Assembly (NCBI RefSeq): GCF_015548375.1
Contig: NZ_JADMWW010000001.1
Location: 60,891-124,890 of the forward strand
Direction of reading: 5' to 3'
DNA from: Collinsella aerofaciens
GTDB lineage: Bacteria; Actinomycetota; Coriobacteriia; Coriobacteriales; Coriobacteriaceae
Length of the DNA stretch: 64,000 nucleotides
Below the pieces are notes generated by a model, which saw only the letters and a program-made list of their open reading frames with translations, ran no database searches and was not told the origin of the DNA. Position numbers and translations under genes: made by a program. The first letter of the stretch is position 1. Every line of letters starts with the position of its first letter. This document shows, piece after piece, positions 33,656-43,134 of the stretch.

Positions 33656-34492
33656 CTACTCACTCCCCTTCTCGTCGTTGGTGACGGGAATAAAGCCCGC
33701 CTCGCGAATCTGCTTGTCCATCTTTTCGGACGTCACATAGTCGATGTAATCCTGCGCCTGCTGCGAAGGCACACCCTTCACAAAGAAGTAAAGGTCGCGC
33801 GAGATGGGATAGCCGCCACTCGCGACCGTCTTCTCGGACGCCTCAACATGATTGACCGAGACGGCCTTGACCGAGGTCTTGGCGTTGAGGCTATCGACGA
33901 AGCCCAGCGAAATGTAGCCGATGGCCCCACGCGAACGAGATACCACGTCGCGCACCTGGCCCGTACCCGAAAGAACGGCCGAGCGGCGATCGAACGGCGT
34001 GCCATCCATCACGATGGTACGGAAGGCCTCGCGCGTACCGGACGCCTCGTCTCGGTTGATGACCTGAATCCTCAGGTCCTCGCCACCGACCTCTTTCCAA
34101 TTGGTAATCTTGCCGGCGTAGATATCGCGGAGCTGCTCGGTCGAGAGGTTATCGACGGGGTTGTCGTCGTTCACGATGACCGCAATACCGTCGTGGGCAA
34201 TGACAATGGGAGTCAGGCCCAGATCCTGTTCGTCGGCATTGAGTCCACGGGAGGAGCTGGCGATATCGGCCGTGCCGGCGCTGACGGCCTCGATCCCAGC
34301 GGAAGAACCCAAACCGGAAACGAGCACGTCGATGCCGGTCTCCTCCTTAAAGCCCTCGGCCGCAATCTCGGCGATAGGAAGGCAGGTCGTGGAGCCGGCC
34401 ACGGTAATGGAAGAGCTAGAAGATCCCGAAGAACAGGCGCACAGCGTAAGCGTAAGCACAGCGGCGCTCAGGACCGATACGATCTTTCTCAT
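33656..34492 (-). CDS. pstS: Phosphate ABC transporter substrate-binding lipoprotein
   Basis: A 278-residue periplasm-facing phosphate-binding lipoprotein. Signal peptide with lipobox ending in Cys20 (LTLTLCAC), a Ser-rich spacer, then the phosphate-binding loops GSTTCLPIAE (about 33-42), SSRGLN and NRDEASGTREAF (about 145-156). Its ATG overlaps the pgeF stop by four bases (ATGA), so it is translationally coupled to pgeF. It opens the pstSCAB-phoU set. Confidence 0.95.
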   Translation of the reverse strand: MRKIVSVLSAAVLTLTLCACSSGSSSSSITVAGSTTCLPIAEIAAEGFKEETGIDVLVSGLGSSAGIEAVSAGTADIASSSRGLNADEQDLGLTPIVIAHDGIAVIVNDDNPVDNLSTEQLRDIYAGKITNWKEVGGEDLRIQVINRDEASGTREAFRTIVMDGTPFDRRSAVLSGTGQVRDVVSRSRGAIGYISLGFVDSLNAKTSVKAVSVNHVEASEKTVASGGYPISRDLYFFVKGVPSQQAQDYIDYVTSEKMDKQIREAGFIPVTNDEKGSE

Positions 34493-35289
34493 AGCATCAC
34501 GCCGATCGCAGCATGGCGCCCACAGGTGCCGTCCTCGTTACGGTAGGAATAAAAGCGGTCGTTCTGACGCACGGTCGAAAGCTGGGTATCCACGATATTA
34601 TCCGCGTCGACACCGACATCTACCAGCGCCTCGCGAATGGCAGCGGAAAGATCGAGCATGCGAGAGGTATTCGCATCGATGCAAGAGAACTCGGCGGCAA
34701 AGCGATCCATGAGTTCCTGGGATACCTCATATTCGTCACCCAAGATATGGGGGCCGATATAGGCGGAAACGTCGCTCGCATCGCAACCGGCAGCATCGCA
34801 AAGCGCCTGGCACGCCTTGGCAGAAATACGTGCAATCGTGCCCTTCCAACCGGAGTGCACCACGGCAAATCCGCCGGGGGCCACCAGCACCACGGGAACG
34901 CAGTCGGCAAAGCAGAGCAGCACGGGTACGTTATGCGCCGTACAGACGATGGCATCGCAGCCCTCGGCAATCTGCTCGCGGACGTCCTCAAGGTCATCGG
35001 CGCCGTTCGAGGTCACCGCAACGATATGGTCACCATGGACCTGATTGGGAACGAGCAAGTTGTGCTCGCACTCGGCGGCACCCATAGCCTCGAGCGCACG
35101 ACGACGATTTTCTTGAACAGCAAAGGGGTCATCGCCAACATGCGAGCCCAAGTTGAGTGAGGAGTACGCATCTTCGGAAACGCCACCGGCGCGCTCGGTG
35201 AAGGCAAAGCGAACATCGGATGTCGCGCCCTCCACCAACGTAACTCCATCATGGTCGACACGCGAAACTTTGTCCGCACGTGCTGCCAT
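34489..35289 (-). CDS. pgeF: Peptidoglycan editing factor PgeF (YfiH, laccase domain)
   Basis: A 266-residue CNF1/YfiH-like domain protein, a Zn/Cu site amidohydrolase-like enzyme that repairs wrong residues in peptidoglycan precursors. Its metal-binding residues are in NQVHGDH, LCFADCVPVVL and VHSGWKGTIARI. ATG at 35289 follows a perfect AGGAGG. It normally sits after ftsZ before yggS; here pstS follows with a four-base overlap. Confidence 0.93.
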   Translation of the reverse strand: MAARADKVSRVDHDGVTLVEGATSDVRFAFTERAGGVSEDAYSSLNLGSHVGDDPFAVQENRRRALEAMGAAECEHNLLVPNQVHGDHIVAVTSNGADDLEDVREQIAEGCDAIVCTAHNVPVLLCFADCVPVVLVAPGGFAVVHSGWKGTIARISAKACQALCDAAGCDASDVSAYIGPHILGDEYEVSQELMDRFAAEFSCIDANTSRMLDLSAAIREALVDVGVDADNIVDTQLSTVRQNDRFYSYRNEDGTCGRHAAIGVML

Positions 35290-35394
35290 ACTAAAGCCTC
35301 CTAATAACACAAGTACCGCGGCATCGCCGCTACAGCCCGCGTTTATACGGCTGTCATACTTCTCTAAAAGGATACCTGCTGCGCTGGAGGCAAT

Positions 35395-35412
35395 CGTAAA
35401 GGGAACGTAAAG
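35395..35412. promoter_or_regulatory. Candidate PhoP-type box upstream of pgeF-pstSCAB-phoU
   Basis: Two direct repeats ctttacg (minus strand; 35395-35401 and 35406-35412 on plus as cgtaaag) with an 11-bp period, about 105 bases upstream of pgeF. An 11-bp repeat period of a 6-7 bp unit is the usual form of PhoP sites in Gram-positives and actinobacteria. No clear -10 at ideal distance; AGGTATCC follows. Confidence 0.5.
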
Positions 35413-35448
35413 AGATTGGAGGTTCTAGTTTACAAAGTCGAAATAAAA

Positions 35449-35475
35449 AGGGCGCGTCCATACGGACACGCCCCT
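35449..35475 (-). terminator. ftsZ terminator
   Basis: On the minus strand a stem aggggcgtgtcc/ggacgcgccct (one mismatch), followed by TTTTTATTT, 25 bases past the ftsZ stop. Confidence 0.85.
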
Positions 35476-35499
35476 GTGCACAACAATGCAAAGAACGAC

Positions 35500-36654
35500 T
35501 TAGAAGCTACCGCGCTTCAGGAAGTCGGGAAGCTCGAACTGATCGTTGCCGAAGTTAGGAAGCTCGGTGCCACCGACGTTGCGGGTCGGAGCGGCCTGAG
35601 CCGGGCTCGTGGCAGGAGCGGTGCGCTGCGGCTCAGCGGAGGCAGCGGCCTTGCTCTGAGACTGCTGAGCAGCAAAGAGCTCGTCCTGACGGTTGACGTT
35701 GGAGTCGGAGAAGCCCGTAGCGATGACGGTGATACGCACCTGATCGCCCAAGGACTCGTCGACAACGGTACCGAAGATGATGTTGGCCTCGGGGTCGACG
35801 GCGTTGGCGACAACGTCGGCGGCGTCGCTGATCTCCTGGATGCCCAGGTCCTTGGAACCGGCGATGGAGAGCAGCACGCGCGTGGCACCATCGATGGAGC
35901 TCTCGAGCAGCGGGCTGGAGATGGCCTGCTGGGCAGCGTCGACGGCACGGGTGTCCCCAGAAGAGGTACCGATACCCATCATGGCGGTACCGGCCTGCTT
36001 CATGATGGTCTTAACATCGGCGAAGTCCAGGTTGATGATACCGGGGACGGTGATGAGGTCGGTGATGCCCTGGGTGCCCTGGGAAAGGACGCCATCGGCA
36101 ATCGCGAAGGCCTCGAGCATGGTGGTCTTCTTCTCGGCGATGTCGAGCAGCTTATCGTTAGGGATGACGATCATGGTGTCGACGCAATCGGAGAGGGTCT
36201 TAATGCCCTCCTCGGCGCTCTTCTTGCGCTTGCGGCCCTCGAAGGTGAAGGGCTTGGTCACGACGGCGACGGTCAGCGCACCGACCTCGTTCATCGCGAT
36301 ATCGGCAACGATGGGAGCAGCGCCGGTACCGGTGCCACCGCCCTCGCCGCAGGTGATGAACACCATGTCGGCACCAGCGAGCGCCTCGGCAATGTCGTCG
36401 CGGGACTCATCGGCAGCCTTGCGGCCAACCTCGGGGTTGGCGCCGGCGCCCAGGCCGCGGGTAAGGTCGGTGCCGATGTGCACCTTGATATCGGCATCAG
36501 AGATCGCGAGTGCCTGAGCATCGGTGTTGATGGCAACAAACTCGACGCCGCGGATGCCCTCTTCGATCATTCGATTGACCGCGTTGGTACCGCCGCCGCC
36601 GACGCCGACCACCTTAATGACGGCAAGGTAGTTGTTGATCTCTGTCTCGTGCAT
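35500..36654 (-). CDS. ftsZ: Cell division protein FtsZ
   Basis: A 384-residue tubulin-like GTPase that forms the Z ring. The GTP-binding loop GGGTGTG lies at residues 105-111 and the T7 catalytic loop [11 protein letters not shown] near 206-216. After residue 320 there is a Gln/Ala/Pro-rich linker and the C-terminal interaction peptide [15 protein letters not shown] at 36654 follows GGAGGA; the frame is open ten codons further upstream. Confidence 0.97.
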   Translation of the reverse strand: MHETEINNYLAVIKVVGVGGGGTNAVNRMIEEGIRGVEFVAINTDAQALAISDADIKVHIGTDLTRGLGAGANPEVGRKAADESRDDIAEALAGADMVFITCGEGGGTGTGAAPIVADIAMNEVGALTVAVVTKPFTFEGRKRKKSAEEGIKTLSDCVDTMIVIPNDKLLDIAEKKTTMLEAFAIADGVLSQGTQGITDLITVPGIINLDFADVKTIMKQAGTAMMGIGTSSGDTRAVDAAQQAISSPLLESSIDGATRVLLSIAGSKDLGIQEISDAADVVANAVDPEANIIFGTVVDESLGDQVRITVIATGFSDSNVNRQDELFAAQQSQSKAAASAEPQRTAPATSPAQAAPTRNVGGTELPNFGNDQFELPDFLKRGSF

Positions 36655-36707
36655 GTCGGTCCTCCGAACAAAGGTTATAGCCATAGCATGGGTCGACCCC
36701 TGCGCAC

Positions 36708-36736
36708 ATTAACCTTCAGGTTGAAAGTAAATGCAA
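36708..36736 (-). promoter_or_regulatory. Candidate ftsZ promoter
   Basis: TTGCAT (36731-36736) and GTTAAT (36708-36713) on the minus strand with a 17-bp spacer, about 54 bases before the ftsZ start; a second possibility (GTCAAT-17-CATAAT) lies further up in the same 199-base gap. Confidence 0.4.
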
Positions 36737-36853
36737 AGGTAAACCGTATTATGTTTGCACATTATGAACGTATCAGTCAAATAATTGACCGTGAAAACCA
36801 AACAAACCAGATAAACGGCGTGGTATGGCCCCTCAACAAAGCATCAACCAGCG

Positions 36854-38110
36854 CTACGAGGTCGGAGCGTTCCTAAATGTATAGTTACCCGGAGAGCGCA
36901 CATTGATATACGTTACGCCCTCTACCTGCGAAAGCAGCTTGGTGACTACGCGCTCCTTCTTGACGATATCGTTCGAATCGCCCAGCGACACCTCAATGCC
37001 GTTATTGAGGTTTGCCGAGATGGCTTCGACCGAAGGCGTGGAAATATCCTTGACTTGTCCCAAGAACTCGCTCGAAAAACCACGCACATAATCCAAGCCA
37101 GCCTTAACGGCCTTGGAGCTCACTGCCTGGCCGGGAACCGGAGCGACATCCGCCGAGACATCAGTCAACAACACCGCGCCATAGTGCTTAGCGAGCGCCA
37201 GCGCGGCATCAATGCCGGTCAGGGTATTTGAGCCCTGCCCCGTCGTGATGACGTTGCCCTGGTCATCCACTTCGACCGACGTCGACAGCGGGGCGATCCA
37301 GGTGTCATCATCCCCGATGGCCCAGGCAAGGTCATCGGAGCTGATATAGGCAATTGCAATGACCTTGCGCTCCATCGGCGTAATGATGAGCGTATGTGGG
37401 AACTGACGCTGGACATCCACGCCCGAGACCCACGGGTTCTGCTTGAGGTCCTCGGTAATCTGGTCGGGATCGACGTTAAAAAGCGACGTTCCCTCGGGCA
37501 AATCGATCAGCTGGATAGCATCGTGCTTCGTCACATGCTCGCTGCCTTGAATCTGAATATCAGTGGCGGTAAACAATCCAGAGTTAATCACCACGATAGC
37601 AACGACGACGAGCACGGCCAAGACGGCCAAAACGCCGCCCACGATTTTGCCTTTGCCTGTAACGACAGAAGCGGCGTCTGATGTTTTATTTGCCATCGCC
37701 CTAAGTAAAGACAACGGGTTGACGCCTTTTTTACCCGAAGGCTTCTTGGCGGTAGCCGGCACCGATGTCAGCGAGCGCGGTTTCGATGCGCCCAGCGTGC
37801 GACTCGGACGCGCCGCCTTAGTTCCTGTCGAGGGCTTAGGAGTTGCCATAGGACGGGCAGGCTTGGCGCCCATAACAGGCTTTGACGTCACCGAGGGACG
37901 CGAGGACTTTTTTGCGGCCGGACGATTACCGAGCTGCGAGCCGACAACCGGACGACTGGTCTGTCGAGCATGCCCGACAGGCTTAGAGTGCGCGACGATA
38001 TTGCGTTGAGGTTTGGCAGGCGCGCCGGAACGCCCTCCGGCGCGGCGGAAGGTGGGTTTCGATGCTCTAGAAGCCGAGGAATTTAACTTCCGGTCTGAGC
38101 TCGATGCCAT
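36854..38110 (-). CDS. ftsQ: Cell division protein FtsQ/DivIB
   Basis: A 418-residue bitopic division protein. Residues 1-150 are a long, basic, Ser/Pro/Lys-rich cytosolic tail; the membrane helix is at 156-175 (VGGVLAVLAVLVVVAIVVI); the POTRA domain starts at 180 (FTATDIQIQGSEHVTKHDAI) and the beta domain fills the rest. The start lies 44 bases inside murB, with GGAGG ahead. The tail is much longer than in most FtsQ. Confidence 0.92.
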   Translation of the reverse strand: MASSSDRKLNSSASRASKPTFRRAGGRSGAPAKPQRNIVAHSKPVGHARQTSRPVVGSQLGNRPAAKKSSRPSVTSKPVMGAKPARPMATPKPSTGTKAARPSRTLGASKPRSLTSVPATAKKPSGKKGVNPLSLLRAMANKTSDAASVVTGKGKIVGGVLAVLAVLVVVAIVVINSGLFTATDIQIQGSEHVTKHDAIQLIDLPEGTSLFNVDPDQITEDLKQNPWVSGVDVQRQFPHTLIITPMERKVIAIAYISSDDLAWAIGDDDTWIAPLSTSVEVDDQGNVITTGQGSNTLTGIDAALALAKHYGAVLLTDVSADVAPVPGQAVSSKAVKAGLDYVRGFSSEFLGQVKDISTPSVEAISANLNNGIEVSLGDSNDIVKKERVVTKLLSQVEGVTYINVRSPGNYTFRNAPTS

Positions 38111-38978
38111 ACGCCTCCCTCACCTTTCCGTGCACATGTCTGATAACCGCGGCAACGTCATCGGCCGAGGCAGTTCCGTTATTAACGATAAAATTAGCGT
38201 GAACGGGCGAAACTTCCGCGCCGCCAATCGAAAAACCCTTTAATCCACAATCCTCGATAAGCTTGCCCACGCTCGCATCGGGCGGGTTGCGAAAGACCGA
38301 CCCGCAGGATGCGCGACCCATGGGCTGTGTACGCTTGCGCCTCGTCAGGTACCGCTCCATGCGCTCGCGAATGTCGGCCTTGGGCGCCGGTTTAAGCTTG
38401 AGCACGCACTCGAGGATGATCTCATTGCGGGGAAGGCTACATTCGCGGTAGCCCCAAGTGATCTCGGACCCCGCATAATGTTTGATACCGGATGCCGGGT
38501 CAAACGTTACGACATCCTCAACCAGCGAGCCAATCCACTCGGTCCGTGTGCCGGCATTCATAGATATCGCACCGCCAACCGAACCAGGGATGCCAACGGC
38601 AAACTCAAGGCCCGAGAGGCTACGCGACAGGGCATCGTTGACCAGGCGCGCAAACATCACGCCCGCACCGACCGTCAGCGTACAACCGTCATCGGCAACA
38701 ACCGTGCGCTGAAACTCACGTCCGAGCGAAATGACGGCGCCGCGATAACCGCCATCGGCAACCAGCAGATTGGAGCCCTTGCCGATGATGACCCACGGCA
38801 CCTGCTCGCGATCGAGCACCGCCACGGCGCGGCGGAGGGCATGATAGCTATGGCACGTCACAAAGAGGTCGGCCTTGCCGCCGATACGATAGCTCGTATG
38901 ACGCGCAAGGCGCTCGTCCTCGATCACATCCGTGTCGATCATGCCCGAGAGCGCCATGACGGCGTTAAACAGACCCAT
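38067..38978 (-). CDS. murB: UDP-N-acetylenolpyruvoylglucosamine reductase
   Basis: A 303-residue FAD enzyme forming UDP-MurNAc. Motifs: HTSYRIGGKADLF (about 27-39), the FAD-binding IGKGSNLLVADGGYRG (about 62-77), IPGSVGGAISMNAG (about 128-141), the catalytic-Ser block ASCGSVFRNP (about 223-232), and the end helices. This is type II-like (lacks the extra domain of E. coli MurB). It starts 5 bases after murC. Confidence 0.95.
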   Translation of the reverse strand: MGLFNAVMALSGMIDTDVIEDERLARHTSYRIGGKADLFVTCHSYHALRRAVAVLDREQVPWVIIGKGSNLLVADGGYRGAVISLGREFQRTVVADDGCTLTVGAGVMFARLVNDALSRSLSGLEFAVGIPGSVGGAISMNAGTRTEWIGSLVEDVVTFDPASGIKHYAGSEITWGYRECSLPRNEIILECVLKLKPAPKADIRERMERYLTRRKRTQPMGRASCGSVFRNPPDASVGKLIEDCGLKGFSIGGAEVSPVHANFIVNNGTASADDVAAVIRHVHGKVREAYGIELRPEVKFLGF

Positions 38979-38983
38979 TAGAC

Positions 38984-40402
38984 TTAAGCGTCTTTCTTGG
39001 CAGTCAGATACTCAATGAACTCGGGACCGACGGTCGTAACGTCACCGGCACCCATAGTGAGCAGCAGGTCGCCCTCGCCCACCATCTGCTCGAGCTCCTG
39101 ATTGAGCTCAAGACGGCTGGAGCAGTACACGACCTCCTTGCCAGGATGCTTGGCGCGCACGGTATCGGCGAGCATCTTAGAGGTGACACCCGGAATGGGC
39201 ATCTCGCCAGCCGAGAACACATCAATCAGCAGCAGTTTATCGGCATTGGCAAATGCATCGGCAAAGTCGTCGCACAGGGCCTGCAGGCGCGAATAGCGGT
39301 GCGGCTGGAACACGACGTCGACGTGCTTGTAGCCCAGCGACGAAGCAGCAGCAAGCGTCGCCTTGATCTCGGTGGGGTGATGGCCGTAATCATCGACCAC
39401 GGTGATGCCATCGATATCGCCCACGTGGGTAAAGCGACGGCGGACGCCCTCAAAGCTCGAGAGCGCCTTGGCGGCGGCGTCGATGTCAAGGCCCAGGACA
39501 TGGGCGACGGTGAGCACCGCCGTGGCGTTGAGCATGTTGTGGCGACCGGGATTGCTCTTGATCTCCACAGCGTGCTCAGTGCCGTCCTCAAAGCGAACGA
39601 TAAAATCGCTCTGGATGCCCTTGACATCCGGGTGCATGCAGACGATGTCGTTGCTCTCGGCAAAGCCGTAGGAAAGCACGTGACGACCCGTCGACTTGGC
39701 GAGCTCGACCAGATGCGGGTCCTCACCGCAGACGATGACGGTGCCGTCCTCGCCCACCAGGCTCATGAATTTGGCGAAAGTTGCCTCGATCTCCTCGATA
39801 CCCGAGTAGTGATCGAGGTGGTCGGCCTCGACGTTGGTCACGATGACCACGTTGGGGTTCAGGAACAGGAAGGAGCTGTCGGACTCGTCGGCCTCAGCGA
39901 CAAAGTAGTCGCCCGAGCCGTTCTTGCCGTTCGTGTCATAGCCCTCGACGATGCCACCGATCAAGAAGCTCGGATCCAGACCCATGCGGTCGAGCATGGT
40001 GGCGCACATCGAAGACGTGGTGGTCTTGCCATGCGTGCCGGCAACAGCGACGGTGGTGTAGCCGTGGCCCAAAGCAGAGAGCATCTTGGCACGGGGCCAC
40101 ACGGGAATACCAAGCTCGCGAGCGCGCACGAGTTCAGGGTTGGACTCCGGAATAGCGGTGGAGACAACAACCACGTCGGGCTTGACCTCGTCGATCGTGG
40201 CGGCCTCATGGCCCACATGCACCTTCACACCAGCGCGGGTAAGCTGGCGGATATAACGTGACGTCTTAAGGTCGGAGCCGGTAACGGCATAACCGCGCTC
40301 GTGAAGAACGAGGGCGATGCCGCTCATGCCGGCGCCGCCGATACCGATAAAGTGGGCGCTCTTAAACTCGGGCGCGGAGGTTGCAGTCTGGGAATCAGCC
40401 AT
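38984..40402 (-). CDS. murC: UDP-N-acetylmuramate--L-alanine ligase
   Basis: A 472-residue Mur ligase adding L-Ala to UDP-MurNAc. N-terminal GIGGAGMSGIA (about 20-30), ATP loop GTHGKTTTS (122-130), DDYGHHPTEIKATL (about 325-338) and HRYSR are the MurC blocks. ATG at 40402 follows AAGGAG at 11 bases; an in-frame GTG lies nine codons upstream. Confidence 0.96.
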   Translation of the reverse strand: MADSQTATSAPEFKSAHFIGIGGAGMSGIALVLHERGYAVTGSDLKTSRYIRQLTRAGVKVHVGHEAATIDEVKPDVVVVSTAIPESNPELVRARELGIPVWPRAKMLSALGHGYTTVAVAGTHGKTTTSSMCATMLDRMGLDPSFLIGGIVEGYDTNGKNGSGDYFVAEADESDSSFLFLNPNVVIVTNVEADHLDHYSGIEEIEATFAKFMSLVGEDGTVIVCGEDPHLVELAKSTGRHVLSYGFAESNDIVCMHPDVKGIQSDFIVRFEDGTEHAVEIKSNPGRHNMLNATAVLTVAHVLGLDIDAAAKALSSFEGVRRRFTHVGDIDGITVVDDYGHHPTEIKATLAAASSLGYKHVDVVFQPHRYSRLQALCDDFADAFANADKLLLIDVFSAGEMPIPGVTSKMLADTVRAKHPGKEVVYCSSRLELNQELEQMVGEGDLLLTMGAGDVTTVGPEFIEYLTAKKDA

Positions 40403-40499
40403 GTGCTCGTGTACTCCTTGCGTAAACACTGCCTGTAACCCGTTAACTGTACCGCACCTACCGCATCAGCGCGAGGGCGACCGACGATATCCCGTCTAA

Positions 40500-41615
40500 C
40501 TAACGCAAACCCTCTACCGCATCCGCCAGAAGAGCGGCGGCCCTATCCTGAGCCAGACCACGCGCCGCCTGACGCATGGCGTCGCGCGCCGCCGCGTCAT
40601 CGACCAGGTGCAGCAGTTCATCGGCAAAGGCAGAACCGTCGATATCGGCATCGGCGCAGAGCACGCCGGCCCCAGCGTCGACCAGATAACGGGCATTGGT
40701 GGTTTGGTGGTCGGCCGTCGCATGCGGGTACGGCACGAGCACCGAAGGCACGGCGAGTGCAGCGATCTCGGCCACGCTCGATGCGCCCGAACGCGAGAGC
40801 ACCAAATCGGCAGCAGCCAGCATATCGCCCATGTTGTCGATGTAAGGCTGGACGCGGTAACGCTTCGCCTCCTCGGGCGTCAGCGCCAAAGCGCGCTCGG
40901 TCTCCTCAAAGCCGTCGGCACCCGTCGAATGCAACACATAGAGGTTCTTGCGCGAAAGCAGCTCGTTTTTGAGCGAAGCCACACGCTCGTTGAGGTGCTG
41001 GGCGCCAAGTGAACCGCCAAAGACGAGCAGCAGCGTAGCGTCCTCGGGAACGCCAAGTGCCTTGCGGCCGCGAGCGCGATCGCCCTCGATCACCGAGCGA
41101 CGTACGGGGTTGCCGGTCATGAGCACGTGGTCAGGGTCACCTTCGCGCTCAAAGACCGAACGCGCTGCCGGCACCGAGATGCACACGCGGGCGGCGTGGG
41201 AGTTCATCATCTTGTTGGCCAGGCCCGGAACAGAGTTCTGCTCATGCAGCAGATACGGAACGCCCGCGCCCTTGCACCACCCCAGCAGCGGAACCTCGAC
41301 ATAGGCACCAAAACCAATGGCGGCATCGGGCTTGCCGACCTTTGAGAAATGACTGGCGAGCGCACGCTTGGCTTTGTTGACACGCCACAGCGAGGTCAGC
41401 GCCGTCCAAGGACGGGAGCGGTCGAAGCCCGTGACCGTAATGGGCACAAAATCAAACCCAGCCTCGGGGACCAGACGACCCTCGAGCTTGCGCGACTGGC
41501 CCACGAACACAACGTGGTGGCCACGGTCACGCAGCTCTTCGGCCAAGGCGAGCGCGGGGTTGATGTGCCCGGCCGTGCCGCCGGCTGCAATAGCAACGGT
41601 CATTTTATCGGTCAT
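40500..41615 (-). CDS. murG: Lipid II synthase MurG
   Basis: A 371-residue GT-B glycosyltransferase adding GlcNAc to lipid I. The N-terminal lipid-binding loop is AAGGTAGHINPALA (about 9-22), FGGSLGAQHLN (about 195-205) is the second Gly loop, and RSGASSVAEIAALAVPSVLVPYPHATADHQ is the UDP-GlcNAc site (motif only, about 276-305). ATG at 41615 follows AAGGGA and overlaps ftsW by 11 bases. Confidence 0.96.
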   Translation of the reverse strand: MTDKMTVAIAAGGTAGHINPALALAEELRDRGHHVVFVGQSRKLEGRLVPEAGFDFVPITVTGFDRSRPWTALTSLWRVNKAKRALASHFSKVGKPDAAIGFGAYVEVPLLGWCKGAGVPYLLHEQNSVPGLANKMMNSHAARVCISVPAARSVFEREGDPDHVLMTGNPVRRSVIEGDRARGRKALGVPEDATLLLVFGGSLGAQHLNERVASLKNELLSRKNLYVLHSTGADGFEETERALALTPEEAKRYRVQPYIDNMGDMLAAADLVLSRSGASSVAEIAALAVPSVLVPYPHATADHQTTNARYLVDAGAGVLCADADIDGSAFADELLHLVDDAAARDAMRQAARGLAQDRAAALLADAVEGLR

Positions 41616-43131
41616 GGTAGTCCCTTCGTACACGCGGTCCCTGGTCGTCGGTACGCAGACGCGCCGACGGGTCCGAGTTCAAATCGATTCGATTATATCC
41701 GCCGCCCGCGTTGCGAGGGCTGGGGCGCTGAGGACGACCTTGCGGCGCCGTTCGCTGACGCGGGCGGGCTGCCGGCTCGGTCGCAGAGCCATCCAGGACG
41801 GTAAAACCGTTACGCGAAGATCGCTCGCCGCGCACGTGGGGCACGCCGGCGGTACTCTCATCCATAACGGCAAAGCTCTCGCGGCGGCGGTCATACTCAT
41901 CGCGGCGGGCGCTCTCGTACGAAACGCGCAGGATCAACCCGGCAAGCATGAGCGACACAATAATCGACGAACCGCCGTAGCTAATAAACGGCAACGGTTT
42001 GCCCGTCATGGGAAACACGTTGAGGATGCCCAGCGCGTTAATCAAAAACTGCACTGCGAGAATGACCGCGGAGCCAGACGCCATAAGCGCGCCCCGGCGA
42101 TCGGTCGCCTGCTCGGCAATGCGAAACGCCGAGTAGATCAGCATCGCAAACACCAAGAAGAACAGCACGGTTCCGACAAAACCGACTTCCTCGCCAATGA
42201 TGGCCAGGATGTAGTCATTGTGCGCCTCGGGCAGATACGAGTACTTCATGGTTGAGTTGCCGATGCCACGGCCGAACAGACCGCCCGAGGCAAAGGCCAT
42301 AATGGCAAGCGTGGCCTGATAGCCGTCACCATACTCGTCGGCCCAAGGGTTCAAGGCAACCTGAATACGCACCATACGGTACGGCTCTGCGACAAGCGCA
42401 ATCACGATCACGAGAATGCCGAAGATTAGCACGCCGATGATAAATCTGGGGTCGAGACCCGCAAACAACGCCATGCACATGAGGGTCAACAGGATGATCA
42501 GGACAGTACCGAAATCGGGCTGGATAAAGATCAGAAAGAGCGAAATGCCCAGGTAGATGCCCATCTTGCGAAGGAATTCGTTGATGTTGCCACCGGGCGA
42601 AAAGAAGCGATCAAGCATGATGGCCGAATACGCAATGGCAAATGGCTTTAAAAACTCGGAAGGCTGGAACTGAATACCGGCGATGTTAAGCCAGCGCGTG
42701 GCGCCACGGCTGCCGCTGCCCACCAAGAACACCAGAAACAGTAGCCCTATCATGCCTATGAGGAAGATCCTGAGCACATCCTCCCCAAACCAGCTGTCCG
42801 GCAAAACGCGCACGATGGCAATCAGCGCCAGAACACCGACCACGGCAAACGCGGCCTGTCGACCCAGAAAAAACGTCGCCGAGCCATTCTCGTGCAGCGC
42901 CTCGACCGAAGACGCCGAGTACACCATCAGCAGGCCAAAGCATACCAAGGTAAACAAGCAGGCCATGAATATCAAACGGGGGCGCATGATACGGGCGGGA
43001 ACGCCGGCAATATAGCGTTCGCTAAACGACTGCCCGCCGCGACCGGAACGCGGTGTGCTGCGCCGCGAGGAAGCACGGTCCGAGTCGGGCCTCCTCATAC
43101 CTTGTCGGGGGCTCTCCTCTCTCACCGGCAA
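41605..43131 (-). CDS. ftsW: Septal peptidoglycan glycosyltransferase FtsW
   Basis: A 508-residue SEDS-family polymerase with about ten membrane helices from residue 48 on. SEDS signatures: NIAGIQFQPSEFLK (about 150-163), AGGLF-like ASGGLFGRGIGNS (about 275-287), PEAHNDYILAIIGEE (about 295-309) and SYGGSSI (about 380). The C-terminal 120 residues are a basic Pro/Arg-rich tail. Start is uncertain: TTG at 43131, GTG at 43125 (SD AGGGG) or ATG at 43098. Confidence 0.94.
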   Translation of the reverse strand: MPVREESPRQGMRRPDSDRASSRRSTPRSGRGGQSFSERYIAGVPARIMRPRLIFMACLFTLVCFGLLMVYSASSVEALHENGSATFFLGRQAAFAVVGVLALIAIVRVLPDSWFGEDVLRIFLIGMIGLLFLVFLVGSGSRGATRWLNIAGIQFQPSEFLKPFAIAYSAIMLDRFFSPGGNINEFLRKMGIYLGISLFLIFIQPDFGTVLIILLTLMCMALFAGLDPRFIIGVLIFGILVIVIALVAEPYRMVRIQVALNPWADEYGDGYQATLAIMAFASGGLFGRGIGNSTMKYSYLPEAHNDYILAIIGEEVGFVGTVLFFLVFAMLIYSAFRIAEQATDRRGALMASGSAVILAVQFLINALGILNVFPMTGKPLPFISYGGSSIIVSLMLAGLILRVSYESARRDEYDRRRESFAVMDESTAGVPHVRGERSSRNGFTVLDGSATEPAARPRQRTAPQGRPQRPSPRNAGGGYNRIDLNSDPSARLRTDDQGPRVRRDYHDR

Positions 43132-43134
43132 CCC

